A stretch of DNA of 47,356 bases, from positions 10,281 to 57,636 of the forward strand of contig PLYJ01000095.1 in the NCBI GenBank assembly GCA_003151745.1, given 5' to 3'. The translations under genes and the position numbers were made by a program. The stretch comes from Bacteroidota bacterium (GTDB lineage Bacteria > Bacteroidota > Bacteroidia > AKYH767-A > 2013-40CM-41-45). Every line of letters begins with the position of its first letter. Position 1 is the first letter of the stretch. Below the pieces are notes generated by a model. That model searched no databases, was not told where the DNA came from, and saw only the letters and a list, made by a program, of their open reading frames with translations. Of the stretch, positions 17,101-26,252 are shown in pieces.

Positions 17101-20100
17101 TTACTCTTCTGGCGACGGTTCACCATGTCTATTATCATATTTTATATATGCCCAATGAAATATGAGCGGGAAGACCCATAATGAAAACATCATGGCACAA
17201 AGAATACCACCGATAACAACCCGTGCCAGCGGCCTGGAGCTTTCTGAACCAATGCCATGAGACAGAGCTGCAGGCAATAAGCCGATTGCAGCCATCAGAG
17301 CAGTCATCATCACAGGCCTGATCCTCGCGTTGACTCCTAATTTTATGGCAATATAAAGCGTGTCAGTTCCTGTCCGAATATTATTCAGATTTTCTTTAAA
17401 CATCGTGATGAGGATGATGCCATCCTGAATACAGATGCCGAACAAGGCGATGAAACCAATGCCTGCCGAAATGCTAAAATCGGTGCCGGTAATATATAGG
17501 GCAGCAATTCCTCCTACCAATGCAAACGGCACATTCAGGAATACTAATCCTGCATCTTTAAAACTTCCAAACATGCTGAGCAATAACAGGAAGATGAGCA
17601 ATAAACTGATAGGCACTACTCCTGCTAACCGTTTCTGCGCCCGCTCTTTGTTTTCAAAATCTCCTTGCCAGGCCATCCTGTAGCCTCTTTTTAAAGTAAC
17701 TTTCTCACCAACCTTTTGTTGTGCTTCGGCAACAGTGCTGCCCATATCGCGCCCGCGGGCTGAAAATTTAAGCGCCGCATATCGTTCGTTCTCATCTCTG
17801 AAAATCAGGCAGGCTCCTGTTTTCCTTGTTATATCTGCTATAGCTTTGATGGGCACTTTAGAACCATTCTGTGTGGGCACCAATAAATTCCCTATATCGT
17901 CTTGCGTCTTGCGATATTCTTCCGGCAGGCGCACCCTGATGTCAAATGTTTCAATGCCTTCATAAAGGGTAGAAGCTGCCAGTCCGCCGATAGCCATTGC
18001 CATTACCGCGTTTGCGTTGGCTGTCGTCACGCCATACAGCGCCATTTTTTGCTGATCGAGGTTCACATCAATTTCCGGCTGACCAATATTATGCATTACA
18101 CCAAGGTCTTCAACGCCACGAACATCTTTCATTACATTAAATACCTCGTTCAGCTTTTGCTCCATATATTTTAAAGAATCCCCATATATTTTTACACATA
18201 TAGATCCTTTTACACCTGACACAGCCTCTTCCACATTATCCATAATGGGTTGAGAGAAATTGAGGTTTACACCGGGTATCACAGCAAGTTTTTTATTCAT
18301 TTGATCTATCAACTCATCCTTAGTAAACTTGGGGTTCCAATCAGACTCAGGGTACATAATCACATCAAATTCGTTGTTATAAAATCCTGTAACATCTGTT
18401 CCATCGTCAGGTCTGCCGGTTTGTGATACGACACATTTCACCTGCGGAAAGGTCATTAATATGTTCCGCGTTTGAATGGACACGTCCACTCCTTTTTGCA
18501 GGGAAGCGCTGTAAGGCAGCTGGACACGCAGCCAGATAGAACCCTCATTTAATTGTGGCAGAAACTCAGACCCAAGAAATTTGAAAGAATATATACCAAC
18601 TACTCCGACAATAGCTGTAGTGATTAAAACGATCCTCTTATGCTTGAATGAATAGCCAAAACCGGTAAGCATAACCCTGGTAAGAAAGTGTATAACAGGA
18701 TTATGCTTTTCATGCACATTCTTTTTTAGAAGCATGGAAATGAGGACAGGAACAAGCGTGAGGGTTGTGATTAAGGCGCCTAATAATGCAAACCCAAGCG
18801 TATAAGCCAGCGGGGAAAACATTTTTCCTTCTACCTTTTGGAAAGAGAAAATGGGAACAAGGCAGGTAATAATAATGACTTTTGAAAAAAAGATGGCTTT
18901 CCCCATTTTAGTTCCCACTGTTCTGTATATGCCCATTTTGGAAAGCTTATTAAACTTTTCCATCCCCATGTCTCTGGCTTTTGTAGTTAATGCTACAAAT
19001 AATCCCTCAACCATTACCACAGCCCCGTCAATAATAATTCCGAAATCAATCGCTCCCATGGATAACAGATTTGCAGTCATTCCCATTAGCCGCAGGCAGA
19101 TAAAAGCAAATAGCAATGCCATTGGGATAATAACTGCAACGATGAGGGTAGTTCGCCAGTTGAACAAAAATATTGTAACGAGCACAATAACAAATAATAT
19201 TCCTTCAATAAGATTATGCAATACAGTATGTGTAGCATAAGAAATAAGATCGGCGCGATCATAGTAAGGAACAATTTTCGTATCAGCAGGTAAAATATCC
19301 CTGTTGAGCTTTTCAATTTCTTTCTCCACCCCTGCCACCACTTCTGATGGATTTTCTCCTTTACGCATAACAACAATACATTCCACTACATCATCTTCGT
19401 TGTGGACAGTGCGTTTGCCTGTGGAATCCGTACTTGCATCACTTCTTGTTATCCAGCCAAGGCGAGGTACATTGGAAATTTCCACAGTCGCAACGTCTTT
19501 CACCAGCAAGGGTACACCACTATTGTTAGGAATAATAATATTTTTTATTTCATTCACATCATTGATGAGCCCTATTCCACGCACAGCATACGCTTCATCG
19601 TTCTCAAATATCATATCTCCTCCGATATTGATATTGGTATTTTGTACAGCAGTAAACACATCAAGCGGAGTAAGACCGAGGGACGTCAGCTTGCCCGGAT
19701 TTACTTTTATTTCGTACGCTTTTGTTTTCCCGCCAAAGGCGTTAAGATCGCCCACACCGGGCACTGCCCTTAGCCGGCGGTCTATCACCCAATCCTGCAT
19801 GGTTTTTAAATCTCTCACATCGCGAAAAGTGCTTTTTATAGTATAACGGTAAATTTCCCCCGTAGGCCCAGTCGGCGGTTGAATGGCAGGAGTAATATTA
19901 GGTGGAAGAGTAGCATTACCAATAAGGCTCATCACCTGCTGCCTTGCTTCAGGATCTTTTACCTGATCTTCAAAAATGACTTTTACATACGATAAGCCAA
20001 ATATGCTGGTAGAGCGGAGACTTAGTTTCTTCTGAACAGGATTCAACGCAATTTCTATCGGAATGGTGATGAATTTTTCTACCTCTTCAGCGCTTCTGCC

Positions 20101-20271
20101 GGGCCATTGGGTAATGACATCTATTTCCGTATTGGTAACATCCGGAAACGCTTCAATAGGCATGCTCTTAAAAACAATAATCCCGGATACAATCAGCGCG
20201 CCTGCAGCAAACAATATAAAATACTTGTTCTTTAACGAAAACCCTATTATGCCTCTTAAAAACTTGTTCAT
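17101..20271 (-). CDS. czcA: Heavy-metal efflux RND pump, CzcA-type (second copy)
   Basis: A proton-driven inner-membrane transporter that exports divalent metal ions through a tripartite complex with a CzcB-like adaptor and a CzcC-like outer-membrane channel. The ATG at 20271 (MNKFLRGIIGFSLKNKYFIL) is chosen over the upstream GTG because it matches the paralogue's start. It has the RND pattern of TM1, a periplasmic porter loop (QWPGRSAEEVEK, QPPTGPTGEIYRYT), TM2-6 with the heavy-metal motif DFGIIIDGAVVMVEG (two Asp and one Glu as in CzcA-type pumps for divalent ions), a second porter loop and TM7-12. About 1056 residues. It closely resembles czcA1 upstream but has its own TACTTTTG promoter and terminator, so it can be expressed separately. 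Confidence 0.93.
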   Translation of the reverse strand: MNKFLRGIIGFSLKNKYFILFAAGALIVSGIIVFKSMPIEAFPDVTNTEIDVITQWPGRSAEEVEKFITIPIEIALNPVQKKLSLRSTSIFGLSYVKVIFEDQVKDPEARQQVMSLIGNATLPPNITPAIQPPTGPTGEIYRYTIKSTFRDVRDLKTMQDWVIDRRLRAVPGVGDLNAFGGKTKAYEIKVNPGKLTSLGLTPLDVFTAVQNTNINIGGDMIFENDEAYAVRGIGLINDVNEIKNIIIPNNSGVPLLVKDVATVEISNVPRLGWITRSDASTDSTGKRTVHNEDDVVECIVVMRKGENPSEVVAGVEKEIEKLNRDILPADTKIVPYYDRADLISYATHTVLHNLIEGILFVIVLVTIFLFNWRTTLIVAVIIPMALLFAFICLRLMGMTANLLSMGAIDFGIIIDGAVVMVEGLFVALTTKARDMGMEKFNKLSKMGIYRTVGTKMGKAIFFSKVIIITCLVPIFSFQKVEGKMFSPLAYTLGFALLGALITTLTLVPVLISMLLKKNVHEKHNPVIHFLTRVMLTGFGYSFKHKRIVLITTAIVGVVGIYSFKFLGSEFLPQLNEGSIWLRVQLPYSASLQKGVDVSIQTRNILMTFPQVKCVVSQTGRPDDGTDVTGFYNNEFDVIMYPESDWNPKFTKDELIDQMNKKLAVIPGVNLNFSQPIMDNVEEAVSGVKGSICVKIYGDSLKYMEQKLNEVFNVMKDVRGVEDLGVMHNIGQPEIDVNLDQQKMALYGVTTANANAVMAMAIGGLAASTLYEGIETFDIRVRLPEEYRKTQDDIGNLLVPTQNGSKVPIKAIADITRKTGACLIFRDENERYAALKFSARGRDMGSTVAEAQQKVGEKVTLKRGYRMAWQGDFENKERAQKRLAGVVPISLLLIFLLLLSMFGSFKDAGLVFLNVPFALVGGIAALYITGTDFSISAGIGFIALFGICIQDGIILITMFKENLNNIRTGTDTLYIAIKLGVNARIRPVMMTALMAAIGLLPAALSHGIGSESSRPLARVVIGGILCAMMFSLWVFPLIFHWAYIKYDNRHGEPSPEE

Positions 20272-20304
20272 TGGATTGGTTTGAATGATTTGACTAATTA
20301 TTCG

Positions 20305-20312
20305 CAAAAGTA
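20305..20312 (-). promoter_or_regulatory. -7 promoter element of czcA2 (TACTTTTG)
   Basis: The minus strand has TATACTTTTGCG with an exact TAnnTTTG, 34 bases before the czcA2 ATG. The stretch 20272-20542 between the two pump genes holds this promoter, the czcA1 terminator and no gene. Confidence 0.5.
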
Positions 20313-20506
20313 TATTATTCCAAACCAAATTTGGCTGTTATGTAATAATTTGTATTTATGTATTAATGAAATCAGGAAAGAATTTTATTCTTCTAATGAG
20401 AACTGAAGTGTTATATCTCCAAGTTGAGTGCCAATCAGCCATTGTAGAAAACTCACCTTGTAAGGGTGCAAATTAAAAATAAATGGGATTCTGTTTGGAA
20501 CAAAAT

Positions 20507-20526
20507 AATCCCGCACATGGGGGATT
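20507..20526 (-). terminator. Terminator of czcA1
   Basis: On the minus strand AATCCC pairs with GGGATT around an 8-base loop and is followed by ATTTTG. The flanks are nearly identical to those after czcA2, but the stem bases differ on both sides and still pair. This covariation supports the hairpin being functional. Confidence 0.65.
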
Positions 20527-20542
20527 AAAAAGGATAGACTAA

Positions 20543-23500
20543 TTAGTCTTGTTTCACTGATTCTTCTCCCGATTGGTCATTATGTCTATTATCATATTTT
20601 CTATATGCCCAGTGAAAAAAGAGAGGGAAAATCCATAATGAACACATCATTGCACAAAGAATACCGCCAATTACAACCCGCGCAAGAGGCCTGGAACTTT
20701 CTGAACCAATGCCGTGAGAAAGCGCAGCCGGTAATAAGCCTATAGCTGCCATTAACGCAGTCATCAGTACAGGTCTGATCCTCGCATTTACTCCTAATTT
20801 TATGGCATTATATAATGCTCCTTTATTTTCTTTCTCTTCATTATTATGGGTTTCCATTATTTCCAGGTTATATAAAAAGTCTTCCTTCCCTCCTTTCCTG
20901 TTCATGTGACTTAAGTTTTCCTTGAACATCGTAATAAGTATTATCCCATCCTGGATACAAATGCCGCATAATGCAATGAAACCAATTCCTGCCGAAATGC
21001 TAAAATTAGTACCGGTAATATATAGAGCAGCAATTCCTCCTACAATGGCAAATGGTACATTAAAGAACACCAATCCGGCGTCCTTAAAGTTGCTAAACAT
21101 ACTTACCAATAAAAGGAATATGAGCACTAAACTAATAGGTATAACCCCTGCCAACCGTTTCTGTGCCCGTTCCTTGTTCTCAAAATCTCCTTGCCACGCC
21201 ATGCTGTAGCCTCTTTTTAAAGAAACTTTTTCATTCACTTTTTTTTGTGCTTCGGCAACAGTACTACCCATATCGCGACCACGAGCTGAAAATTTAAGCG
21301 CTGCATATCGTTGATTCTCATCCCTGAAAATTAAACATGCTCCTGTTTTCCTGCTAATACTCGCTATTGCTTTGATCGGCACTTTAGCACCGTTCTGGGT
21401 AGGCACCAATAAATTTCCTATATCCTCTTGCGTCTTGCGATACTCTTCAGGCAAGCGTACCCTTATGTCATAAGTTTCAATCCCTTCATAAAGAGTTGAA
21501 GCTACCTGTCCGCCAATAGCCATTGCCACTACTGCATTGGCGTTGGCTGTTGTCACGCCATAGAGCGCCATTTTTTCCTGGCTAAGGTTTATATCAATTT
21601 CAGGTTGACCAATATTATGCATTATGCCAAGGTCCTCAACACCCGGAACATCTTTCATTACATTATATACATCATTCAACTTTTGCTCCATATATGGCAA
21701 TGAGTCTCCATATATTTTTACAACCAAGGAACCTTTTACACCTGATACAGCCTCCTCAACATTATCCATGATGGGTTGAGAAAAGTTGAGATTTACACCG
21801 GGTATAGCAGAAAGTTTTTTATTCATTTGCTCTACCAATTCCTCTTTAGATATTTTGGGATTCCAATCGGACTCAGGCGACATAAGTACATCAAGTTCCT
21901 CATTATAAAACCCGGTAACATCCGTTCCATCATCAGGCCGGCCTGTTTGTGTAACCACACAAGTCACCTGGGGAAAAGTCATCAATATATCCCGCGTCCG
22001 CTTGGTCACATCCACTCCTTTTTCCATGGATGCGCTATATGGCAGTTGAACACGTATCCAGAGAGCACCCTCATTTAATTGCGGGAGAAACTCAGACCCA
22101 AGAAATTTGAAAGAATATAAACCGGCTACCACGATAACAGCATAGGAGATTAAAACAATTTTCTTTTGCTTGAAGGAAGCGACAAAACCACCAAGCATAA
22201 TTTTGTTAAGAAAGTGTGTAAAAGGATTATGCCTTTCCTTCACATTTTTATTGAGCAGCATTGAAATAAGCACGGGTACAAGCATAAGTGTTGTGATGAG
22301 AGAACCCAACAATGCAAAGCCCAATGTATATGCCAGCGGGGAAAACATTTTCCCTTCTACCTTTTGGAAAGCGAAGATGGGCAGCAATGCGGTAATGATG
22401 ATTACATTAAGGTAAAAAGGTCTTTTCCCTATTTGGGCGCAGGCATTCTTAATCAACCCCAGCTTGGACATATTATTATATCGTTCTATACCCACCTCAT
22501 TAGACTTGTGATCCAGTATCACAAATAATCCCTCCACCATTACTATTGTGCCATCGAGAATGATACCAAAATCCACAGCACCCAGTGATAAAAGATTTGC
22601 CGACATGCCCATCAGTCGCAGGCATATAAATGCGAACAACATTGATATTGGAATAATAATTGCCACTATCAGTGAAGTTCGCCAATCGAACAAAAACAAG
22701 GATACGAGCACAATAACCAATAGTATTCCTTCTATTAGATTATGCAACACTGTATTTGTAGCAAAAGAAATAAGATCGGCGCGATCGTAATAGGGAACAA
22801 TTTTCGTATCAGCAGGCAAAACATCCCTGTTGAGCTTATCAATTTCTTTTTCCACCCTTGCCACCACTTCCGACGGATTTTCACCTTTACGCATAACAAC
22901 GATGCATTCAACTACATCATCCTCGTCGTGAATGGTTCGCTTGCCTGTCGAATCCTTAAAAGCATCACTTCTTGTTATCCAGCCAAGGCGGGGTACATTG
23001 GATATTTCAACAGTCGCTACGTCTTTCACCAGCAGCGGTACGCCATTGTTATTCTGAATAATAATATTTTTTATTTCGTTCACGTCATTGATGAGTCCAA
23101 TTCCCCGAACGGCATAAGCTTCATCGTTCTCAATGATTATATCTCCGCCAATATTAATATTGGTATTTTGAACGGCAGTAAACACATCCAACGGAGTAAG
23201 ACCTAAGGATGTCAGCTTGCCGGGATTTACTTTTATTTCATAAATTTTTGTTTTTCCGCCAAAGGCGTTAAGATCGCCCACACCGGGCACTCCTCTTAGC
23301 TTACGATCTATCACCCAATCTTGAATGCTTTTTAATTCTCTCACATCGCGAAAAGTGCTTTTTATAGTATAACGGAAAATTTCTCCGGTAGGACCTGTTG
23401 GTGGTTGAAGAACAGGAGTTATGCCAGGCGGAAGAGTGGCATTGGCTATAAGGCTCATCACCTGTATCCTTGCCTGCGGATCCTTTACATCATCCTCAAA

Positions 23501-23797
23501 GATGACTTTTACATACGATAAGCCGAAAATGCTGGTAGAGCGGAGACTTATTTTTTGCTGAACAGGGTTCAGTGCAATTTCTACCGGAATTGATATATAT
23601 TTTTCAACCTCTTCAGCGCTTCTGCCGGGCCATTGGGTAATGACATCAATTTCGGTATTAGTAACGTCAGGAAACGCTTCAATGGGCATCTGCTTAAAAA
23701 CGATGATGCCGCTTACAATCAGGGCACCTGCAGCAAACAATATAAAATACTTGTTTCTTAGCGAAAACGCTACTATGGATTTTAAAAACTTAGTCAT
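20543..23797 (-). CDS. czcA: Heavy-metal efflux RND pump, CzcA-type (first copy)
   Basis: Same family and fold as the pump downstream: MTKFLKSIVAFSLRNKYFIL start, QWPGRSAEEVEKYIS, QPPTGPTGEIFRYT, and the proton-relay/metal motif DFGIILDGTIVMVEG. It is 1084 residues long; most of the excess over czcA2 is a charged insertion near the C-terminus (about KGGKEDFLYNLEIMETH and the residues after it) in the loop before the conserved GVNARIRPV helix. This gene lies 18 bases after czcB and is the natural partner in the czcC-czcB-czcA operon. The neighbouring duplicate probably arose from it by tandem duplication that included the 3' terminator. Confidence 0.94.
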   Translation of the reverse strand: MTKFLKSIVAFSLRNKYFILFAAGALIVSGIIVFKQMPIEAFPDVTNTEIDVITQWPGRSAEEVEKYISIPVEIALNPVQQKISLRSTSIFGLSYVKVIFEDDVKDPQARIQVMSLIANATLPPGITPVLQPPTGPTGEIFRYTIKSTFRDVRELKSIQDWVIDRKLRGVPGVGDLNAFGGKTKIYEIKVNPGKLTSLGLTPLDVFTAVQNTNINIGGDIIIENDEAYAVRGIGLINDVNEIKNIIIQNNNGVPLLVKDVATVEISNVPRLGWITRSDAFKDSTGKRTIHDEDDVVECIVVMRKGENPSEVVARVEKEIDKLNRDVLPADTKIVPYYDRADLISFATNTVLHNLIEGILLVIVLVSLFLFDWRTSLIVAIIIPISMLFAFICLRLMGMSANLLSLGAVDFGIILDGTIVMVEGLFVILDHKSNEVGIERYNNMSKLGLIKNACAQIGKRPFYLNVIIITALLPIFAFQKVEGKMFSPLAYTLGFALLGSLITTLMLVPVLISMLLNKNVKERHNPFTHFLNKIMLGGFVASFKQKKIVLISYAVIVVAGLYSFKFLGSEFLPQLNEGALWIRVQLPYSASMEKGVDVTKRTRDILMTFPQVTCVVTQTGRPDDGTDVTGFYNEELDVLMSPESDWNPKISKEELVEQMNKKLSAIPGVNLNFSQPIMDNVEEAVSGVKGSLVVKIYGDSLPYMEQKLNDVYNVMKDVPGVEDLGIMHNIGQPEIDINLSQEKMALYGVTTANANAVVAMAIGGQVASTLYEGIETYDIRVRLPEEYRKTQEDIGNLLVPTQNGAKVPIKAIASISRKTGACLIFRDENQRYAALKFSARGRDMGSTVAEAQKKVNEKVSLKRGYSMAWQGDFENKERAQKRLAGVIPISLVLIFLLLVSMFSNFKDAGLVFFNVPFAIVGGIAALYITGTNFSISAGIGFIALCGICIQDGIILITMFKENLSHMNRKGGKEDFLYNLEIMETHNNEEKENKGALYNAIKLGVNARIRPVLMTALMAAIGLLPAALSHGIGSESSRPLARVVIGGILCAMMCSLWIFPLFFHWAYRKYDNRHNDQSGEESVKQD

Positions 23798-23815
23798 TGA
23801 TTGGTAAGTGATTGA

Positions 23816-24916
23816 TTAATTATTTAATTCACTATAGATCTGTAGCGCTATTGATGCTACAATTCTATCGCCTTCATGCACACCTGAACTGAGATACGTT
23901 ATATCCCCCAATGTATTCAATACCTCAACGGGTGTTATATCTGCATCGCCCTTGCCGTGATACATAAGCACATAATACCGGCTATTTTCGTAAACCAGCG
24001 ATTTGCTGGGAACACAAAGCGACTCCGTGCCGCCGGAATTTGAAACCATTACACTGGCATACATTTGAGGCTTTAAAATATAATCAGGGTTTTGTAAAAC
24101 CACTCGCACTTTAATAACTTTACTGATTGGATCGAGCACATTGAGTATTTTATCCACTTTCCCTTTAAAAACACTATCGGGTGCAGATAAAATCCTTACC
24201 TCAACATTATCGCCAATGTGTACCTTTTCAACGTTCGCTTCATATACATTAGCCTGTACCCACACCTCTTTAAGATCAGATATTGTAAAAAGGTTAGTTC
24301 CATTATCGGCACGGACTGAAGTATTGTTTGTAACGTTCTTTTGCACAATAAAACCACTGATCGGTGATTTGATAATATAATCGCCATTTATACTATTGCC
24401 GTTTATTTTCAGTATTCTCTTTGCAGTTTCCAACTGTGATACTGCCTGATCATAATTGACTTGTGCAGTGGTAACATCCAGAATTGAAGCAAGACCGCTT
24501 TTGTACAGGTCATTGCTTGCCTCCAATTGTTTTTTTGTAGCAGTAACATTTGTTTCAGCAACCACTAAACTATTGCTATAACCCGCCATCTCACTGCTTT
24601 TTACAACAGCCAGCACTTGCCCTGCAGTTACATAATCTCCCAGTTGAACTTTTATATCCTGTACGTTACCGCTTACTAACGAAAAGATGTTTACCTGCTT
24701 ATCCTGGTTGAAGTCCACCATTCCGGTTAGCTTTATGGCATTTACCAGCGGACATTTTCTTACTGTATCAATTACCAATGTGCGCAACAAAGAATCCGGT
24801 ATCACATATTTTACTTTTTCTTCCGGGCCTTTTTTATTTTCTCCACAACCTTGCAGAAACAATGCTGCAGATGCTAACAATGATGCCATGCTAATAGCGA
24901 AAGTTAATTTTTTCAT
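23816..24916 (-). CDS. czcB: Periplasmic adaptor (membrane fusion) subunit of the RND metal pump
   Basis: The protein bridges CzcA and CzcC across the periplasm. The ATG at 24916 gives a lipoprotein signal (ISMASLLASAALFLQGC with Cys at the cleavage site), so it is anchored in the inner membrane by lipid. Further along are a lipoyl-like half motif (VQLGDYVTAGQVLAVVKS), a coiled-coil hairpin (ETNVTATKKQLEASNDLYKSG), the returning lipoyl half (IKSPISGFIVQKNV), a beta-barrel domain (VWVQANVYEANVEKVHIG) and a membrane-proximal domain. About 366 residues, usual for HlyD-type adaptors. It is the only adaptor gene for two pump and two channel copies. No His-rich metal-binding extension is seen. Confidence 0.92.
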   Translation of the reverse strand: MKKLTFAISMASLLASAALFLQGCGENKKGPEEKVKYVIPDSLLRTLVIDTVRKCPLVNAIKLTGMVDFNQDKQVNIFSLVSGNVQDIKVQLGDYVTAGQVLAVVKSSEMAGYSNSLVVAETNVTATKKQLEASNDLYKSGLASILDVTTAQVNYDQAVSQLETAKRILKINGNSINGDYIIKSPISGFIVQKNVTNNTSVRADNGTNLFTISDLKEVWVQANVYEANVEKVHIGDNVEVRILSAPDSVFKGKVDKILNVLDPISKVIKVRVVLQNPDYILKPQMYASVMVSNSGGTESLCVPSKSLVYENSRYYVLMYHGKGDADITPVEVLNTLGDITYLSSGVHEGDRIVASIALQIYSELNN

Positions 24917-24955
24917 TTGATCAATAATTTTAATAGCCATTTACTCCGGTATTAT

Positions 24956-26251
24956 TTACTTGTTAAAGAAGTTAGTGCCCGTCAGAAAATTCATGTTTTC
25001 CAATGCGTTCACCTTATTATACGAAATTGTATTAAACTGCACTATATTTTGTTTATATGAATCATAGAAGGTGAGAAAGGTGAGGAGGTTAACATTTCTT
25101 TTCATATAGTTCTTCATCATCTCGCTTGCCAGTCTGTCAAAATTGCCTGCGAAGACAGGGTCTATTCCTTTATATAGCTTATCCGCATCTATTGCTTTTT
25201 GCAAGCCCCTGGTTACCTGTTCTTCCAGGGTTTCTTTAGTAAGCTGCAATTGAGTATTATTATAATCAATAAGTATTCTGGCATTTTTTATATTCCCCTG
25301 GTTGCGGTTAAATACAGGTAAATCAATTCCCAAAAAATACATATAATCATTATGAACATATTCGGATGACTCATCAAAGTTGAGACTCACATTAAGATCC
25401 GGCACAGCCAGCGCTTTCTGCAAAGTATGGTACTGCCGGCTTAGCAGCAGGTTGTCTTTGGCGATCATAAAGTCTGTGCGGTTTGTGTATGCTGAATCCA
25501 TTAAGGCTTTGAAACTATAGGCAAGAGGATCGGTTTTGACAATTGATGTGTCCAGCAAAGGTTTTAAATAAGCATTAGGAGGGCTTTGCAATAGCAACCT
25601 TAACTGACTTTGCTGGTCATTGATATTATCAATCAACGTTTGGTACTCGTTCTGCAAAGAATAAAGCTGCGCCTGAACCTGCACAATCTCCGCCTCTGAC
25701 ACATAACCTTTGCCCTGCACCTGCTTATAAGCATCAACGATCACTTGCAGAGCATGAATCTCCTCATCATAAACTCTTGCAGTTTGCTGCAGGTAATAAA
25801 TATTAAAGTAAGTGCTTCGCAACGCAAATTTTAATGTCCGCAGCAAGTCTGACAAGTTGTCTTCCGCAAGCTTATAGTTCGTTTCTGCAATCTTTACTTG
25901 TTTGTGGATTTTCCGTGACAGTACAATCAACTGGCTGATTTGAAAATTCCAGTCGCTCATGCCCGGTGTAAAGGAAGTAGGAAACCATTGTTTGGTAACA
26001 CTATTGTATATATTGTTCCCAAAAGCGAAATTAGGATTCGGATAGAGCTTCGCCTGAATAATAAGCGCCTTGGTAGCGTCCACACTATACTTTTGCGCCA
26101 GTATTGCAAGATTCTTTTGTATAAACAGTTGCTCCGCATCGGGTAGTGTTAATCTCACCGTATCTATACCCGGCAATTGCGCATGAGTTATTTCTGAGTG
26201 AAATAAAACAAACAGCATGCTGAATATTCCGATTTTTTTAAATTGCATCAT
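24956..26251 (-). CDS. czcC: TolC-family outer-membrane channel, CzcC-type (second copy)
   Basis: The outer-membrane duct of the metal efflux complex. Begins MMQFKKIGIFSMLFVLFHSEITHAQ, a signal peptide; the ATG at 26251 lies just after the TAG of the preceding gene, which argues against the longer start at 26272 that would overlap it. The body has two internal halves of long helices with barrel strands, including DAYKQVQGKGYVSEAEIVQVQAQ and FNRNQGNIKNARI, both usual in TolC/CzcC proteins. About 431 residues. It is very similar to the gene immediately upstream and probably arose by tandem duplication. Confidence 0.9.
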   Translation of the reverse strand: MMQFKKIGIFSMLFVLFHSEITHAQLPGIDTVRLTLPDAEQLFIQKNLAILAQKYSVDATKALIIQAKLYPNPNFAFGNNIYNSVTKQWFPTSFTPGMSDWNFQISQLIVLSRKIHKQVKIAETNYKLAEDNLSDLLRTLKFALRSTYFNIYYLQQTARVYDEEIHALQVIVDAYKQVQGKGYVSEAEIVQVQAQLYSLQNEYQTLIDNINDQQSQLRLLLQSPPNAYLKPLLDTSIVKTDPLAYSFKALMDSAYTNRTDFMIAKDNLLLSRQYHTLQKALAVPDLNVSLNFDESSEYVHNDYMYFLGIDLPVFNRNQGNIKNARILIDYNNTQLQLTKETLEEQVTRGLQKAIDADKLYKGIDPVFAGNFDRLASEMMKNYMKRNVNLLTFLTFYDSYKQNIVQFNTISYNKVNALENMNFLTGTNFFNK

Positions 26252-26252
26252 T

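Noticed and set aside
20461-20475. Third copy of the R1/R2 element between the czcA genes
   Set aside because: Only the words AAGGGTGCAAA and ATGGGATT are shared; the rest of the block, the -7 spacing and a matching terminator layout are missing.
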